NCBI RefSeq assembly: GCF_014199535.1
Contig: NZ_JACHNV010000012.1
Span: forward strand, 1-49,471
Length of the DNA stretch: 49,471 nucleotides
DNA from: Hymenobacter latericoloratus
Lineage (GTDB): Bacteria > Bacteroidota > Bacteroidia > Cytophagales > Hymenobacteraceae
Direction: 5' to 3'
Shown here piece after piece: positions 15,819 to 24,300 of the stretch. The position numbers and the translations under genes were made by a program. The stretch's first letter is position 1. Each line of letters begins with the position of its first letter. The notes beneath the pieces are model-generated. The model did no database searches, had not been told where the DNA came from, and saw only the letters and a list, made by a program, of their open reading frames with translations.

Positions 15819-16493
15819 ATGAACAAGTTCGTGGCCTACTTCCGCGTGAGCACCGCCCGCCAGGGCCAGTCCGGCCTGGGCCTCGAAGCCCAGCAGGCCG
15901 CCGTGCTCCGCTTCCTGCCCGAGGACGCCATGCGGGTGGCCGATTTCGTGGAGGTGGAGAGCGGCCGCAAGAGCGCGCGGCCCCAGTTGGCGGCCGCCAT
16001 CGCTCTGGCCCAGCGCGAAGGCGCCGTGCTGCTCGTGGCCAAGCTCGACCGCTTGGCCCGCAGCGTCGCTTTCCTGGCCACTCTCATGGAAAGCCGGGTC
16101 CGCTTCCAGGCCGTGGACCTGCCGGCGGCCGACGAGTTCACCCTGCACATCCTGGCCGCCGTGGCCCAGAAGGAAGCAGCGGCCATTTCCAGCCGGACGC
16201 GCGATGCGCTGGCTGCCAAGAAGGCGCGGGGGTTTGCCCTGGGCACGCCGGCCAATCTGACCTCTATGGCGCGGGCCAAGGGATTGGCGGCGCGTCAGGC
16301 CAACGCGCAGGCCAACATTCGTAACCGCCAAGCGGCCCAACTGGCCACCTTACTGCAGGCCAACGGAAAGAGCTTGCGGGCCATCACCGAGCAGCTCAAC
16401 CAGTCGGGCTATTGCACCCGGCGCGGCAAGGCCTTCCACCCCATGGGCGTGCAGCGCCTGCTGACCAAACGACCGCACTCCCTCGTTACGTAA
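15819..16493 (+). CDS. Serine recombinase/resolvase
   Basis: A 224-residue member of the resolvase-invertase family. The N-terminal catalytic domain begins MNKFVAYFRVSTARQGQSGL, with the nucleophilic serine in RVST, and contains KLDRLARSVAFLATLMES and a long E-helix (EAAAISSRTRDAL). The C-terminal portion (LRAITEQLNQSGYCTRRGKA) is a helix-turn-helix-like DNA-binding region. An upstream ATG (15798) would add seven residues; 15819 starts where relatives start. It may resolve plasmid multimers or belong to a mobile element. A palindromic site lies directly upstream. Its GC content is higher than that of the methyltransferase gene. Confidence 0.88.
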   Translation: MNKFVAYFRVSTARQGQSGLGLEAQQAAVLRFLPEDAMRVADFVEVESGRKSARPQLAAAIALAQREGAVLLVAKLDRLARSVAFLATLMESRVRFQAVDLPAADEFTLHILAAVAQKEAAAISSRTRDALAAKKARGFALGTPANLTSMARAKGLAARQANAQANIRNRQAAQLATLLQANGKSLRAITEQLNQSGYCTRRGKAFHPMGVQRLLTKRPHSLVT

Positions 16494-16543
16494 ACTACCC
16501 ACTGCCCCCTGGCGGCCCGTTCCCGGCCCGAGCACCCCATGCC

Positions 16544-16732
16544 ATGAAAAAGTCAACCAAAAAACGCCTGCTGATTGTTCGCGTGGCGAAAGGGCTGGCC
16601 GTGGGGCCGCGAGCACCCCGGACATTTTATCACGCCATCTTTGCGTCGGAAGCTGAATACGACCAATCCGTGGAAAGCGTCGTGGCCCGCATCCGGAGCG
16701 GACAGGTGAAAGCCCGCACCCTTGATGCATAG
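16544..16732 (+). CDS. Small protein, paralogue B (unknown function)
   Basis: A 62-residue protein, MKKSTKKRLLIVRVAKG..., whose C-terminal IFASEAEYDQSVESVVARIR and following SGQV-x-AR are shared with the protein at 8057-8257. The DNA is clearly diverged at synonymous positions while the protein is conserved, so selection has kept this segment. It lies 50 bases after the serine recombinase in the same direction. The ORF is open upstream to 16412, but that part overlaps the recombinase gene, so the ATG at 16544 is the sensible start. The function is unknown. Confidence 0.6.
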   Translation: MKKSTKKRLLIVRVAKGLAVGPRAPRTFYHAIFASEAEYDQSVESVVARIRSGQVKARTLDA

Positions 16733-16835
16733 CGGTTCGTCCCCGTGTTACACGCCCCGTCCCAACTACAGAATGTGTCCAGGGTTCGACCAATAATCTG
16801 ATCAACCTTTTCACCTGCTTGACGCGCTTGTACAA

Positions 16836-17585
16836 ATGAAGTTTCCAGATTTTGGTTTTACGTGGAATAACACGTCCACCATGTTAACAGCCATTGCGGC
16901 GGCTATTGGTATATGGGTATGGTTCAGTGCTCCGTCAGGTGACTTGCGAATTAAGCGGCATACTTCGCCGCTAATAGTACCCCAGTACTTGCTGCAGCAT
17001 GATAAGCAGGATTCGGCCATGGCCCGCCAGGATACCTTAATGCATTGGGCCTATTACAGAACATTGCGCCTGACCCCGCTGGCTGTTCATAACCAGGTGC
17101 GTGATTCTTTTGAATTTTACAACAAAATGTACAGCCCTTTTATCCTGCAACGGCCACTGAATAGGTTTCTCGATGGCACGCCACAACTGACGGTTCTAGA
17201 ACTGGAAAATGCCGGTAATAAGCCGCTGAAAGAGATAGCTGTTCTGGCTCCGCAGAATGTGGAGTTTGAAGTAATGGGCAAGGATGGCCGAATGATTCAT
17301 GGTAAATCACAGGGTAAGATTTTCTTGGACGATTTAGCCGGCAAAGAGAAGCGTCAGGTGCGGCTTTGGCATTCCAGTCTTTATAGCTATGATAAGCTCC
17401 AAGTATCACACGCTGACGGTGTTGTAGAAGCAGAATCTCCAGAGGAAGCCACCGGAATTTGGGCTATCCTTATTCGCCAACAGATAGCGTTACCAATCTA
17501 CCTGCTGATGCTACTTTCTTTTTTACTGACTGCCTGGACCACCCGCAAATCCAGAGGCACTACCAGTCAAGCAAATGAGGAATAG
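16836..17585 (+). CDS. Membrane protein of unknown function with N- and C-terminal helices
   Basis: A 249-residue protein. A transmembrane segment near the N-terminus (TMLTAIAAAIGIWVWFSA) and one near the C-terminus (IALPIYLLMLLSFLLTAW) enclose about 190 soluble residues. These include a beta-rich middle (QLTVLELENAGNKPLKEIAV) that resembles an immunoglobulin-like sandwich. Both ends may anchor it in the inner membrane with the middle on one side. It lies between two recombinase genes in the same direction. No family is recognised. Confidence 0.65.
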   Translation: MKFPDFGFTWNNTSTMLTAIAAAIGIWVWFSAPSGDLRIKRHTSPLIVPQYLLQHDKQDSAMARQDTLMHWAYYRTLRLTPLAVHNQVRDSFEFYNKMYSPFILQRPLNRFLDGTPQLTVLELENAGNKPLKEIAVLAPQNVEFEVMGKDGRMIHGKSQGKIFLDDLAGKEKRQVRLWHSSLYSYDKLQVSHADGVVEAESPEEATGIWAILIRQQIALPIYLLMLLSFLLTAWTTRKSRGTTSQANEE

Positions 17586-17618
17586 TCCTGTACTCTACAT
17601 TCTCTAGTAGGCACTTAC

Positions 17619-18602
17619 ATGAGCATGCACTTACCTACGGCCTTGTCCGACGAAACGCACGAGGTCGGTCCAGCTCGAAGCATAGACGAGTTCACCCAGG
17701 AAGCGACCGATTACTTGATTCGCAGTCAGCAGGGCTCCGAAAAAACCCGCCAGGCTTATGCTGGTGACTGGCAGCGTTTCACCGCATGGTGCCAGGAGTA
17801 CGGACGCATCCCGCTACCGGCGGAGGCGGCTACAGTCGGAGGCTTTCTGGTATACCTGGCCCGCGAAAAGAAGGTATCTACCGTGCGGCGTCATTTAGCT
17901 TCAATTAGCAAGGCTCACCGGCTGGCCAAGTTGCCAAACCCCGTTTTGGATGAGACGGTAAAAGACCTAATTAAGGGCATCAGTTTGCAAGAGAAGGTGG
18001 CTCCCAAGCAGGCCAAAGCCTTTACGCTGGAACATTTTAAGCGGACTGTGCAAGGTATCTCCTTAGAGCGCCCCGACGGCGTACGGGACCGGGCTCTATT
18101 GCTGCTGGGCTTTGCCGGCGCGTTTCGCCGCGATGAACTTGTAAAGCTGCAGGTCGAGGATCTGGAGTTTGACGACGACGGTTTACTCATTCGTCTGCGC
18201 GAAAGCAAAACCAACCAGCAAGGCGAATCGGAAGAAAAAGCCGTGGTCTATTCTTCTGATCGGCGCACCTGCCCCGTGCGGGCCGTTAAGGACTGGCTTC
18301 AAGTGCTGGAAGCTAACGGTCGCAGCAGCGGCCCGTTGTTTCTGTCCTTCAACAAAGGCCAGCGGCTCGGTCGCAAGCGGCTCAGCAGTATGTGGCTGAA
18401 CGAGTTGGTACAGCGCTACCTGGGCGCAGCGTATTCAGCTCACTCCCTGCGGGCCTCGTTTGTTACCATTGCCAAATTGGGCGGGGCCGAAGACTCGAAG
18501 ATTATGAACCAGACCAAGCACAAGACTACAGGCATGATTCGGCTCTATACCCGTATTGATAGCGTCCGCCAGCATAATGCCGTCAACAATTTAGGCCTGT
18601 AA
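17619..18602 (+). CDS. Tyrosine recombinase (phage-integrase family)
   Basis: The 327-residue protein has a SAM-like core-binding domain at residues 21-125 and a catalytic domain from about 135. Catalytic residues are visible: Arg170 in AGAFRRDELVKL, Lys197 in ESKTNQQG, His275 and Arg278 in HSLRAS, His301 in QTKHKTT, and the nucleophile Tyr310 in LYTRI. It could resolve plasmid dimers or move an integrated element or cassette. No obvious attachment site lies beside it. The gene follows the unknown membrane protein by 33 bases. Confidence 0.92.
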   Translation: MSMHLPTALSDETHEVGPARSIDEFTQEATDYLIRSQQGSEKTRQAYAGDWQRFTAWCQEYGRIPLPAEAATVGGFLVYLAREKKVSTVRRHLASISKAHRLAKLPNPVLDETVKDLIKGISLQEKVAPKQAKAFTLEHFKRTVQGISLERPDGVRDRALLLLGFAGAFRRDELVKLQVEDLEFDDDGLLIRLRESKTNQQGESEEKAVVYSSDRRTCPVRAVKDWLQVLEANGRSSGPLFLSFNKGQRLGRKRLSSMWLNELVQRYLGAAYSAHSLRASFVTIAKLGGAEDSKIMNQTKHKTTGMIRLYTRIDSVRQHNAVNNLGL

Positions 18603-18657
18603 GGAATGACCAGCAGGCGTAACCGATCATGTGTTTAGTTGCCTAAATCCGAAAACA

Positions 18658-19500
18658 ATGTCTCTGAATAGAGTCGATTATTTGACCATCGAGCAAGTTG
18701 ATACGCTAGGTGAGTATATAGCTCACTATGGCAGTAGAAGGCATTACAATTTAATGCTTGAACCAGTACTCAAAGTGGAAAGAGCAGAGGACAAAGCTGA
18801 TACCTACGTGCTTCGTCCCGGGTATTTGGATAAGGCTGTTTACTACCCCTGCCCACTACGCATTTTGTACGTTAAGCTGCATCAGATTACGCAGCAACAA
18901 AGTGGAGAAGGGTATACTCGAAAAACAACAATAGAAGCTCAGATAGACGTTTATGATAAAAGTTTGGCCAAGCATGTAAGCTATAGGCTGATACTGTCCA
19001 ACTCTGGCTCTACCGTATTAGATTTCATGCAGTGCAATCGGATTTTCAATCTGATTAATCTATATGTGGACGCTGACAACCCTCTGGAGAAACTGAACCT
19101 AGCGGTATTTACCCAATATGAGCCCCGTGAAGATGATAGATCTACGCTGCTAAGAGCGGTCAATTCTTTGCAGTTCGAGTTCTTTGAAAACAGTCGTAAT
19201 GTGGTAGGGAAGGATAATTATTTCTGGGAGGAAGCCGAGGTTCGCGGTATTACAAAAGACCCTTATTTGCAACAGATCATCTTAAACGGTTTACGGAAGA
19301 ATTGTGAATCCTTGTATGTCAAAGACGATCATATACTGCTGACATTCGCCCACGACAGGGCCTATTCTCCTTCATTCTCCAGGAGAAAAATGGAGAGTAG
19401 GCCTGGGGGAGACACCAGCATTAAGGATGATATCAAATTCGAGCTGGCAAAGAATTATGATAGTCGGACGCACTTGCTCAGTAAGTTAAAAAAAGAGTAG
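18658..19500 (+). CDS. Hypothetical protein, 280 residues
   Basis: No family is recognised. The product starts MSLNRVDYLTIEQVDTLGEY and is soluble and mixed alpha/beta, with no signal peptide or membrane helix. The middle contains a strand-rich region (TTIEAQIDVYDKSLAKHVSY). The C-terminus is charged (FELAKNYDSRTHLLSKLKKE). An in-frame GTG at 18631 is possible, but ATG 18658 is favoured. It is followed after 7 bases by another small gene. Confidence 0.6.
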   Translation: MSLNRVDYLTIEQVDTLGEYIAHYGSRRHYNLMLEPVLKVERAEDKADTYVLRPGYLDKAVYYPCPLRILYVKLHQITQQQSGEGYTRKTTIEAQIDVYDKSLAKHVSYRLILSNSGSTVLDFMQCNRIFNLINLYVDADNPLEKLNLAVFTQYEPREDDRSTLLRAVNSLQFEFFENSRNVVGKDNYFWEEAEVRGITKDPYLQQIILNGLRKNCESLYVKDDHILLTFAHDRAYSPSFSRRKMESRPGGDTSIKDDIKFELAKNYDSRTHLLSKLKKE

Positions 19501-19507
19501 AAGGATA

Positions 19508-19678
19508 ATGCACCGGTGTTACACCTGCCTACATACGTCGGAGAGACACGATGTAGTATATGATGCCTTTGTACAGTTAGTGCTAAGTCCTGAAGATTGG
19601 ACGGCCTGGGAAGCAGGAAAAGTGCAATACGCCCCGCAACGCCAACAGGGTGCCGAGTCTTACTATAGGATACCATGA
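19508..19678 (+). CDS. Small hypothetical protein (56 residues)
   Basis: Begins MHRCYTCLHTSERHDVVYDA, with a CxxC pair at residues 4-7, and continues VQLVLSPEDWTAWEAGKVQY ... ESYYRIP. Its stop overlaps the next start codon (ATGA at 19675-19678), a sign of translational coupling. The composition looks like a real protein; the function is unknown. Confidence 0.5.
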   Translation: MHRCYTCLHTSERHDVVYDAFVQLVLSPEDWTAWEAGKVQYAPQRQQGAESYYRIP

Positions 19679-19831
19679 CCATGACAAACGAAAGCCTGAG
19701 TCGCCTGCTTGACCGGGCCAATGGTGCAGAAGGCCCTGAAATCATCATCCAGCGGCCGTTGACGAAAAGCGTTAGCTGGGCGCGGGTTTGGCTGGCTACG
19801 CCACGACCCGACGAGTCTGATTCCATGCAGC
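19675..19831 (+). pseudogene. 5' frame of a probably frameshifted gene upstream of the GNAT-like ORF
   Basis: ATG 19675 opens MTMTNESLSRLLDRANGAEG and reads sensibly for about 50 codons. It then runs out of register as an Arg/Pro-rich shadow of the next ORF to 20109. The next ORF (19832) lies one frame over and has no stop between, so a one-base change near 19800-19830 could join them. Alternatively these are two overlapping genes. Only the first part looks protein-like. Confidence 0.35.
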
Positions 19832-20380
19832 ATGGCAACAAAGCGTACTTATATTCGCAACGGGCAACAGTACGTCGGCATAATGCTCGACCACGGAGTT
19901 GCAGATCTGCACGTATTCGTGCCGCCGCAGCATCGCGGCCAGCACTACCTAAGCAACGCTCTGCGCGATGTAATCCTACCACACTTGCTGCAGGACCGCC
20001 AGGAACAGCGAATTACTATCAGCCGAAACTTTGGGCAAGAGACTTTCCAGGCTGCGGAACGTGCCGCCCTCGCCGCCGGCTTTGTGCTGCTGGAGTTGGA
20101 GGAGGATGAGGAGAACGTGGCCACGCTTCAGTTTACCACAAGGCAGGTTTTATCCGAAATCAAAGGAGAAAACACACGGCCGACTCAACAGCGACTTACC
20201 CAAATTCGACAGCAACTTGCCTACCATGCGTCCTGCCTGCATATGCTCAGCGCTGAGGTAGAATTATTGCTCGGTGATAAGGTTCTGCCAGAAGATATCC
20301 GCGACCTGGCCAGCGAGGTGCATTACCTGCGCGAGCGAATTGAAACAGCGGCCTGGGACCTGGGGCCACCGCTTGAATAG
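19832..20380 (+). CDS. GNAT-like acetyltransferase fold protein with helical C-terminus
   Basis: A 182-residue protein. Residues 12-75 show a GNAT-type pattern: a strand ending ADLHVFVPPQHRGQHYLSNAL, where the VPPxxRGxxxLxxAL stretch resembles the acetyl-CoA-binding motif A, then RITISRNF and a helix ending AALAAGFVLLELE. The C-terminal 70 residues are helical and may form a coiled coil (RLTQIRQQLAYHASCLHMLS). The usual glycine of the motif is replaced by His, so activity is uncertain. It may be the 3' part of a longer gene broken by a frameshift. Confidence 0.55.
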   Translation: MATKRTYIRNGQQYVGIMLDHGVADLHVFVPPQHRGQHYLSNALRDVILPHLLQDRQEQRITISRNFGQETFQAAERAALAAGFVLLELEEDEENVATLQFTTRQVLSEIKGENTRPTQQRLTQIRQQLAYHASCLHMLSAEVELLLGDKVLPEDIRDLASEVHYLRERIETAAWDLGPPLE

Positions 20381-20410
20381 CCGAGCCGTTGGTAGTACCT
20401 TTCTTCCCTG

Positions 20411-21016
20411 ATGCGTAGACTACTTCTTACTCTGTCGCCGATGGTATTCCTTTCCGTCCTCACAGGATGTAACGTTGATAGTTCACCACAGGCTGAGGTC
20501 AATCATTCGGTGCCCACAGTCACTAGTGAAACGGTCGAGGTAGTTCCGACCTATCCTATCAGCCCTTCTTCTGCATTTTCGCGGCGGCTCCGCAACGTAT
20601 TCATCCGCCAACTAACCTGCAGCAGTAAGCAAATTCGGTTGGGCGATTCAATCGATGTTCAGATCAAGGAGGCCTGGCTAGAACGGAAATGGGAGCCCCA
20701 AGGGGGCGGGCTTTTTAGCGAACCGGATTACACTCATGGTTTTGCCCTTGACACGTTGACCAGCACACCGCGCACGCAGCTCGTAATGGCCATTGCGTCT
20801 AACTCAAAACTAGGCCACTTTGATACCTATTCTTGGGTACTTGCCGATGCGGAGGATCATTACTTCCGCCGCATCTTTAGCCGCACGGATAATGTACTTC
20901 ACATTGCGCTGAAAACGAGTAATCTGGATGACCCGCATAAGTTTTATATCCGTGCATGCCTGATGCCGAAACAGCTTTGCGAATCTGTAACGCTCGATTC
21001 CCTTACGTTTCGCTAA
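20411..21016 (+). CDS. Lipoprotein of unknown function
   Basis: A 201-residue product with a signal peptide and lipobox (MRRLLLTLSPMVFLSVLTGC, Cys20), so it is exported and lipid-anchored. The mature part has a Ser/Thr/Pro/Val linker and then a beta-rich domain (QIRLGDSIDVQIKEAWLERK ... FYIRACLMPK). It follows the GNAT-like gene by 30 bases. No family is recognised. Confidence 0.65.
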   Translation: MRRLLLTLSPMVFLSVLTGCNVDSSPQAEVNHSVPTVTSETVEVVPTYPISPSSAFSRRLRNVFIRQLTCSSKQIRLGDSIDVQIKEAWLERKWEPQGGGLFSEPDYTHGFALDTLTSTPRTQLVMAIASNSKLGHFDTYSWVLADAEDHYFRRIFSRTDNVLHIALKTSNLDDPHKFYIRACLMPKQLCESVTLDSLTFR

Positions 21017-21033
21017 TTAAGGCGTGTATACCG

Positions 21034-21291
21034 ATGGCAAAGGCACTAATTGGCGCCTTATTCAACATCTTTCCCACCAGTAAGAAAGCTCAACTTAATT
21101 TTCAGTTCTCAAACGTGCGCTACGAATACTTTCCGCTATTGCTGCTGGTTGCCGCCTGTAGCTCCGAACCTACTGACTTTACCAGTGCTGTTCCTGCGGC
21201 AAGCGAACCAGCCGTGACGTCATGGCCAGCAGACACGGTACAGACTGACTATTCCCGTGCTGTAGAAAATCTGCCGGGCAGCCCCTACTAG
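21034..21291 (+). CDS. Small putative lipoprotein
   Basis: The ORF gives 85 residues from ATG 21034. A hydrophobic stretch with lipobox (YFPLLLLVAACSSEP) lies about 30 residues in, so the true start may be the GTG at 21115 (VRYEYFPLLLL...). The mature remainder is short and acidic (DFTSAVPAASEPAVTSWPAD). It may be a fragment of a larger lipoprotein. Confidence 0.4.
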   Translation: MAKALIGALFNIFPTSKKAQLNFQFSNVRYEYFPLLLLVAACSSEPTDFTSAVPAASEPAVTSWPADTVQTDYSRAVENLPGSPY

Positions 21292-21359
21292 GGGTACTCT
21301 CAGAAAACGGAAAAATAGCACGTTAAGAAAATTGACCGTTAATTACTTAACCGACTATC

Positions 21360-24300
21360 ATGAGTGGAAGAGCTACTTTTTCCGGAACATCCTTTCAGTC
21401 CGAAGTTGCGGCCTGCATCGCGGGGCTGCTGCTGACGGAGCGTCCCTTATCGCGTTTGGGAGGAAACCTGCCCGGGACGCCCCAGAAGATCTACGCCGAA
21501 ATTCCCGCCGGCGGTGTCGATGACATTGTGGTTGATACTGACGTCGGCCAAATCTACATCCAGGCCAAAAATACCGTTCCGCTATCAAATAGCGCCGCGG
21601 GCGAGTTGGCTTCCGTGGCAGAGCAGTTCGTCCGCCAGTTTCGGGCTGGGGTACTGGAAAACGGCACTCAGCGCCCGCTGGTGCCGGCCCGGGACCGGCT
21701 GGTACTGGCCGTTGGCACGGGGGCCACTGGGACGATTAAGGAACATCTGCAGGAAGTGCTGGACCGCAACCGCACGGGGGCTGCGACAGGCTTGCCCGCT
21801 AATCAGCAGCACGCCTTGGATGTGTTTACCGGGTTGCTGGATGCAGCTTGGCTTGCACAAGCCGGGACGGCAATTACGGCTGCGCAGCGGCAAGCGCTGT
21901 TGGCCGTGTGCTCGGTAATCGTGGTGGGCAGTTCCGAGCACCAACTGGTTACGGAAGCCCTGTTGAGTGTTGTGGCCCCCGGGTTGGAAGACACCCTGCT
22001 TATACTGCTGGATCATTGGGCACACCAGGCTGCCCGGCAGGGAACCGGCGGTGACGCGGCCGCCATTCGGCTGGTCTTGAATGGCCGGATTCAGCTGACA
22101 GAACCGCCAAGTTTCCGCCAGGACGTAGCGCGGCTCAGCACGTACAGCGCCGCCACGCTGGCGGAGTTGGCGCGTTTCACAGCCATTGAGGTGGTGGAAG
22201 GCCCGATTACGGTTTCCCGGCCCGTCGTCAACCACGTCGTGGACGCTGCCCTGGGTGGTTCGTTGGCCATCACGGGCGAACCGGGAGCGGGCAAATCCGC
22301 CATCCTGCACGCAGCGGCCAGCATTCTTGGCCAGCAACACCCTGTATTCTGTTTCAAAGTTGAAAACGGTCCGGGTACGCTCGACGAGCTGCGCCGGGAG
22401 ATTGGCCTGACGCATCCCTTGCTGGAAGTACTCGGACAAGTACCGGGCCCCCGTCCGGCTTTCTTGCTGCTCGATGCCTTGGACGCATCCCGGAGCAATC
22501 AGGCGGAGACCACGTACAAAAAGCTGCTCCGGGAGGTGGCCGCCCTGCCTGGCTGGCACGTGGTGGCTTCGGTGCGCACGTTTGATTTGCGCGTGGGCAA
22601 GGAGTGGCAGCAACTGTTCCACGGCCTGCCCCCGATGCCGCAGCACGCGGACCGAAGCTTTGGCCGGGTACGCCACCTGCACATCGGGCTGCTGGACGCC
22701 GGGGAACGGGCGGATCTGGCCCGCCAGTCGCCCAGCCTGCACACGGCCCTTACCGCCGGTGGTCCTAAGATGGAGGCACTGGCGTTGAACCCGTTCAACC
22801 TAGCCTTGCTGGCCGACCTGCTGCGGGGCGGCACTCCGCCCGAATCATTGGCGGGCGTGAGCACCCAGGGCCAACTGCTGGATCGGTATTGGCAAGAGCG
22901 GGTGGGTGACTCTACCCCGGTGATTGTGGGCCTCACCCGGCTGGTGGAGCAGATGCTCGACGCCAAGGCCCTTACCATTGCGCAGGGCCGCATTGACGCG
23001 GCTACGGCCACGGCGGTGGATGAACTGCAGGAAAACGGCGTGCTGCTGCTGGAGCAACCCCGCCGGGTGCTGGGCTTCCGGCACCACGTGCTGTTCGACT
23101 ACGCCGTCGCCTGCCTGGCCCTGCTGCCTGACGTGGCCAGCGCTCGGGCGCAGTTGGTCAAGAGCAAAGGAGCGGGGTTGCTGCTGGCGCCCTCGCTCAA
23201 CTATTGGGTCGACGGCCTCAAGCACAACAGCGGCCTGTCCGCTGACGAATTCTGGGGCGTTATTGGGACGCTGGTGGCCGATGAGGGCATGGATCCCATT
23301 GTGCGGGTGGAAGTCGCCCGCCTGTCCGTGGAAACGGTACAAGCGGACGAAGATCTGACGGGTCTGGTGCGGGTCTTCAACCAGGGAGACGCCGCGGCCA
23401 CCCGCAGCTTGCGGCATTTTGTGGTAGCCCTAGTGATCAAAGCCAAAAGCCACCAACCTTTCCAGGCCGGACCTTGGGCGCAGGTGGTGGCTGAACTACG
23501 TGCTGGCGCCGACCAACTGGGCCTGCACCAAACGCTCGTGGAAACCCTTCTGAACGGCAACCCGACCGCGGACGCCCTACCCTTACTGAGCCAGGCGGCG
23601 CGTCAAATAATGACCAGCGTGATGACCGCTGCCTTCCTGAACCGCTGGCAGGTGCGTTCCACCATTGCCAGCGTGGTGCGTACCTACGGCACTAATCCGG
23701 CTGCGTCGCAACTGCTGCTGACCCAACTGCTGGAACCAGAACGCTTCCGCCGGTATGGACACGTGGAAATCCCGGCGCTGGCTGAGCACCTGGTTTTGCT
23801 CGCGGGCCAGGATGAGGCGCTGTCGGTGCAGTTGGTGTACTGCGTTTTCGGGCCGCATGAGTTTCGTCATGACCAGGCCACGCCCATGGTATCAAGCTTT
23901 ATCCTGAGAATGCAATCCAATGCGGCCCAGGATTTTGAGCTGGCTCGGCATGAGGTGGAGAAGCATTTTGCCGCGCTGCTGGCCGCCTACCCCCGCACGG
24001 CCGTGCGGGTGCTGGCGGCCGCCTTGCGCGGGGCGCGTGACCGGAAGGAATGGTCCTCACCAGAGCCGCGGGTTGAAAACCTGACCGTCGGCACTACTTC
24101 GTACCGCTTTGAGGACGATAGCAGCGCGTATTGGGCGCATGATCTGGAGACAAGCCGCAGCGATGACCACGCGGAAATGTACCAGCGGTTTCTGCAGTGG
24201 ATTCCCGGTGTGCAAGACCCGGCTCTGCTGGCGGATATGCCGGGCCTGCTGCTAGAACACACCGGAGCCGCTATTGTGTGGCGGACGCTCTTTGAAGCAG

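Noticed and set aside
21585..22742. 385-residue minus-strand ORF
   Set aside because: It is antisense to the STAND protein and has no recognisable domain.
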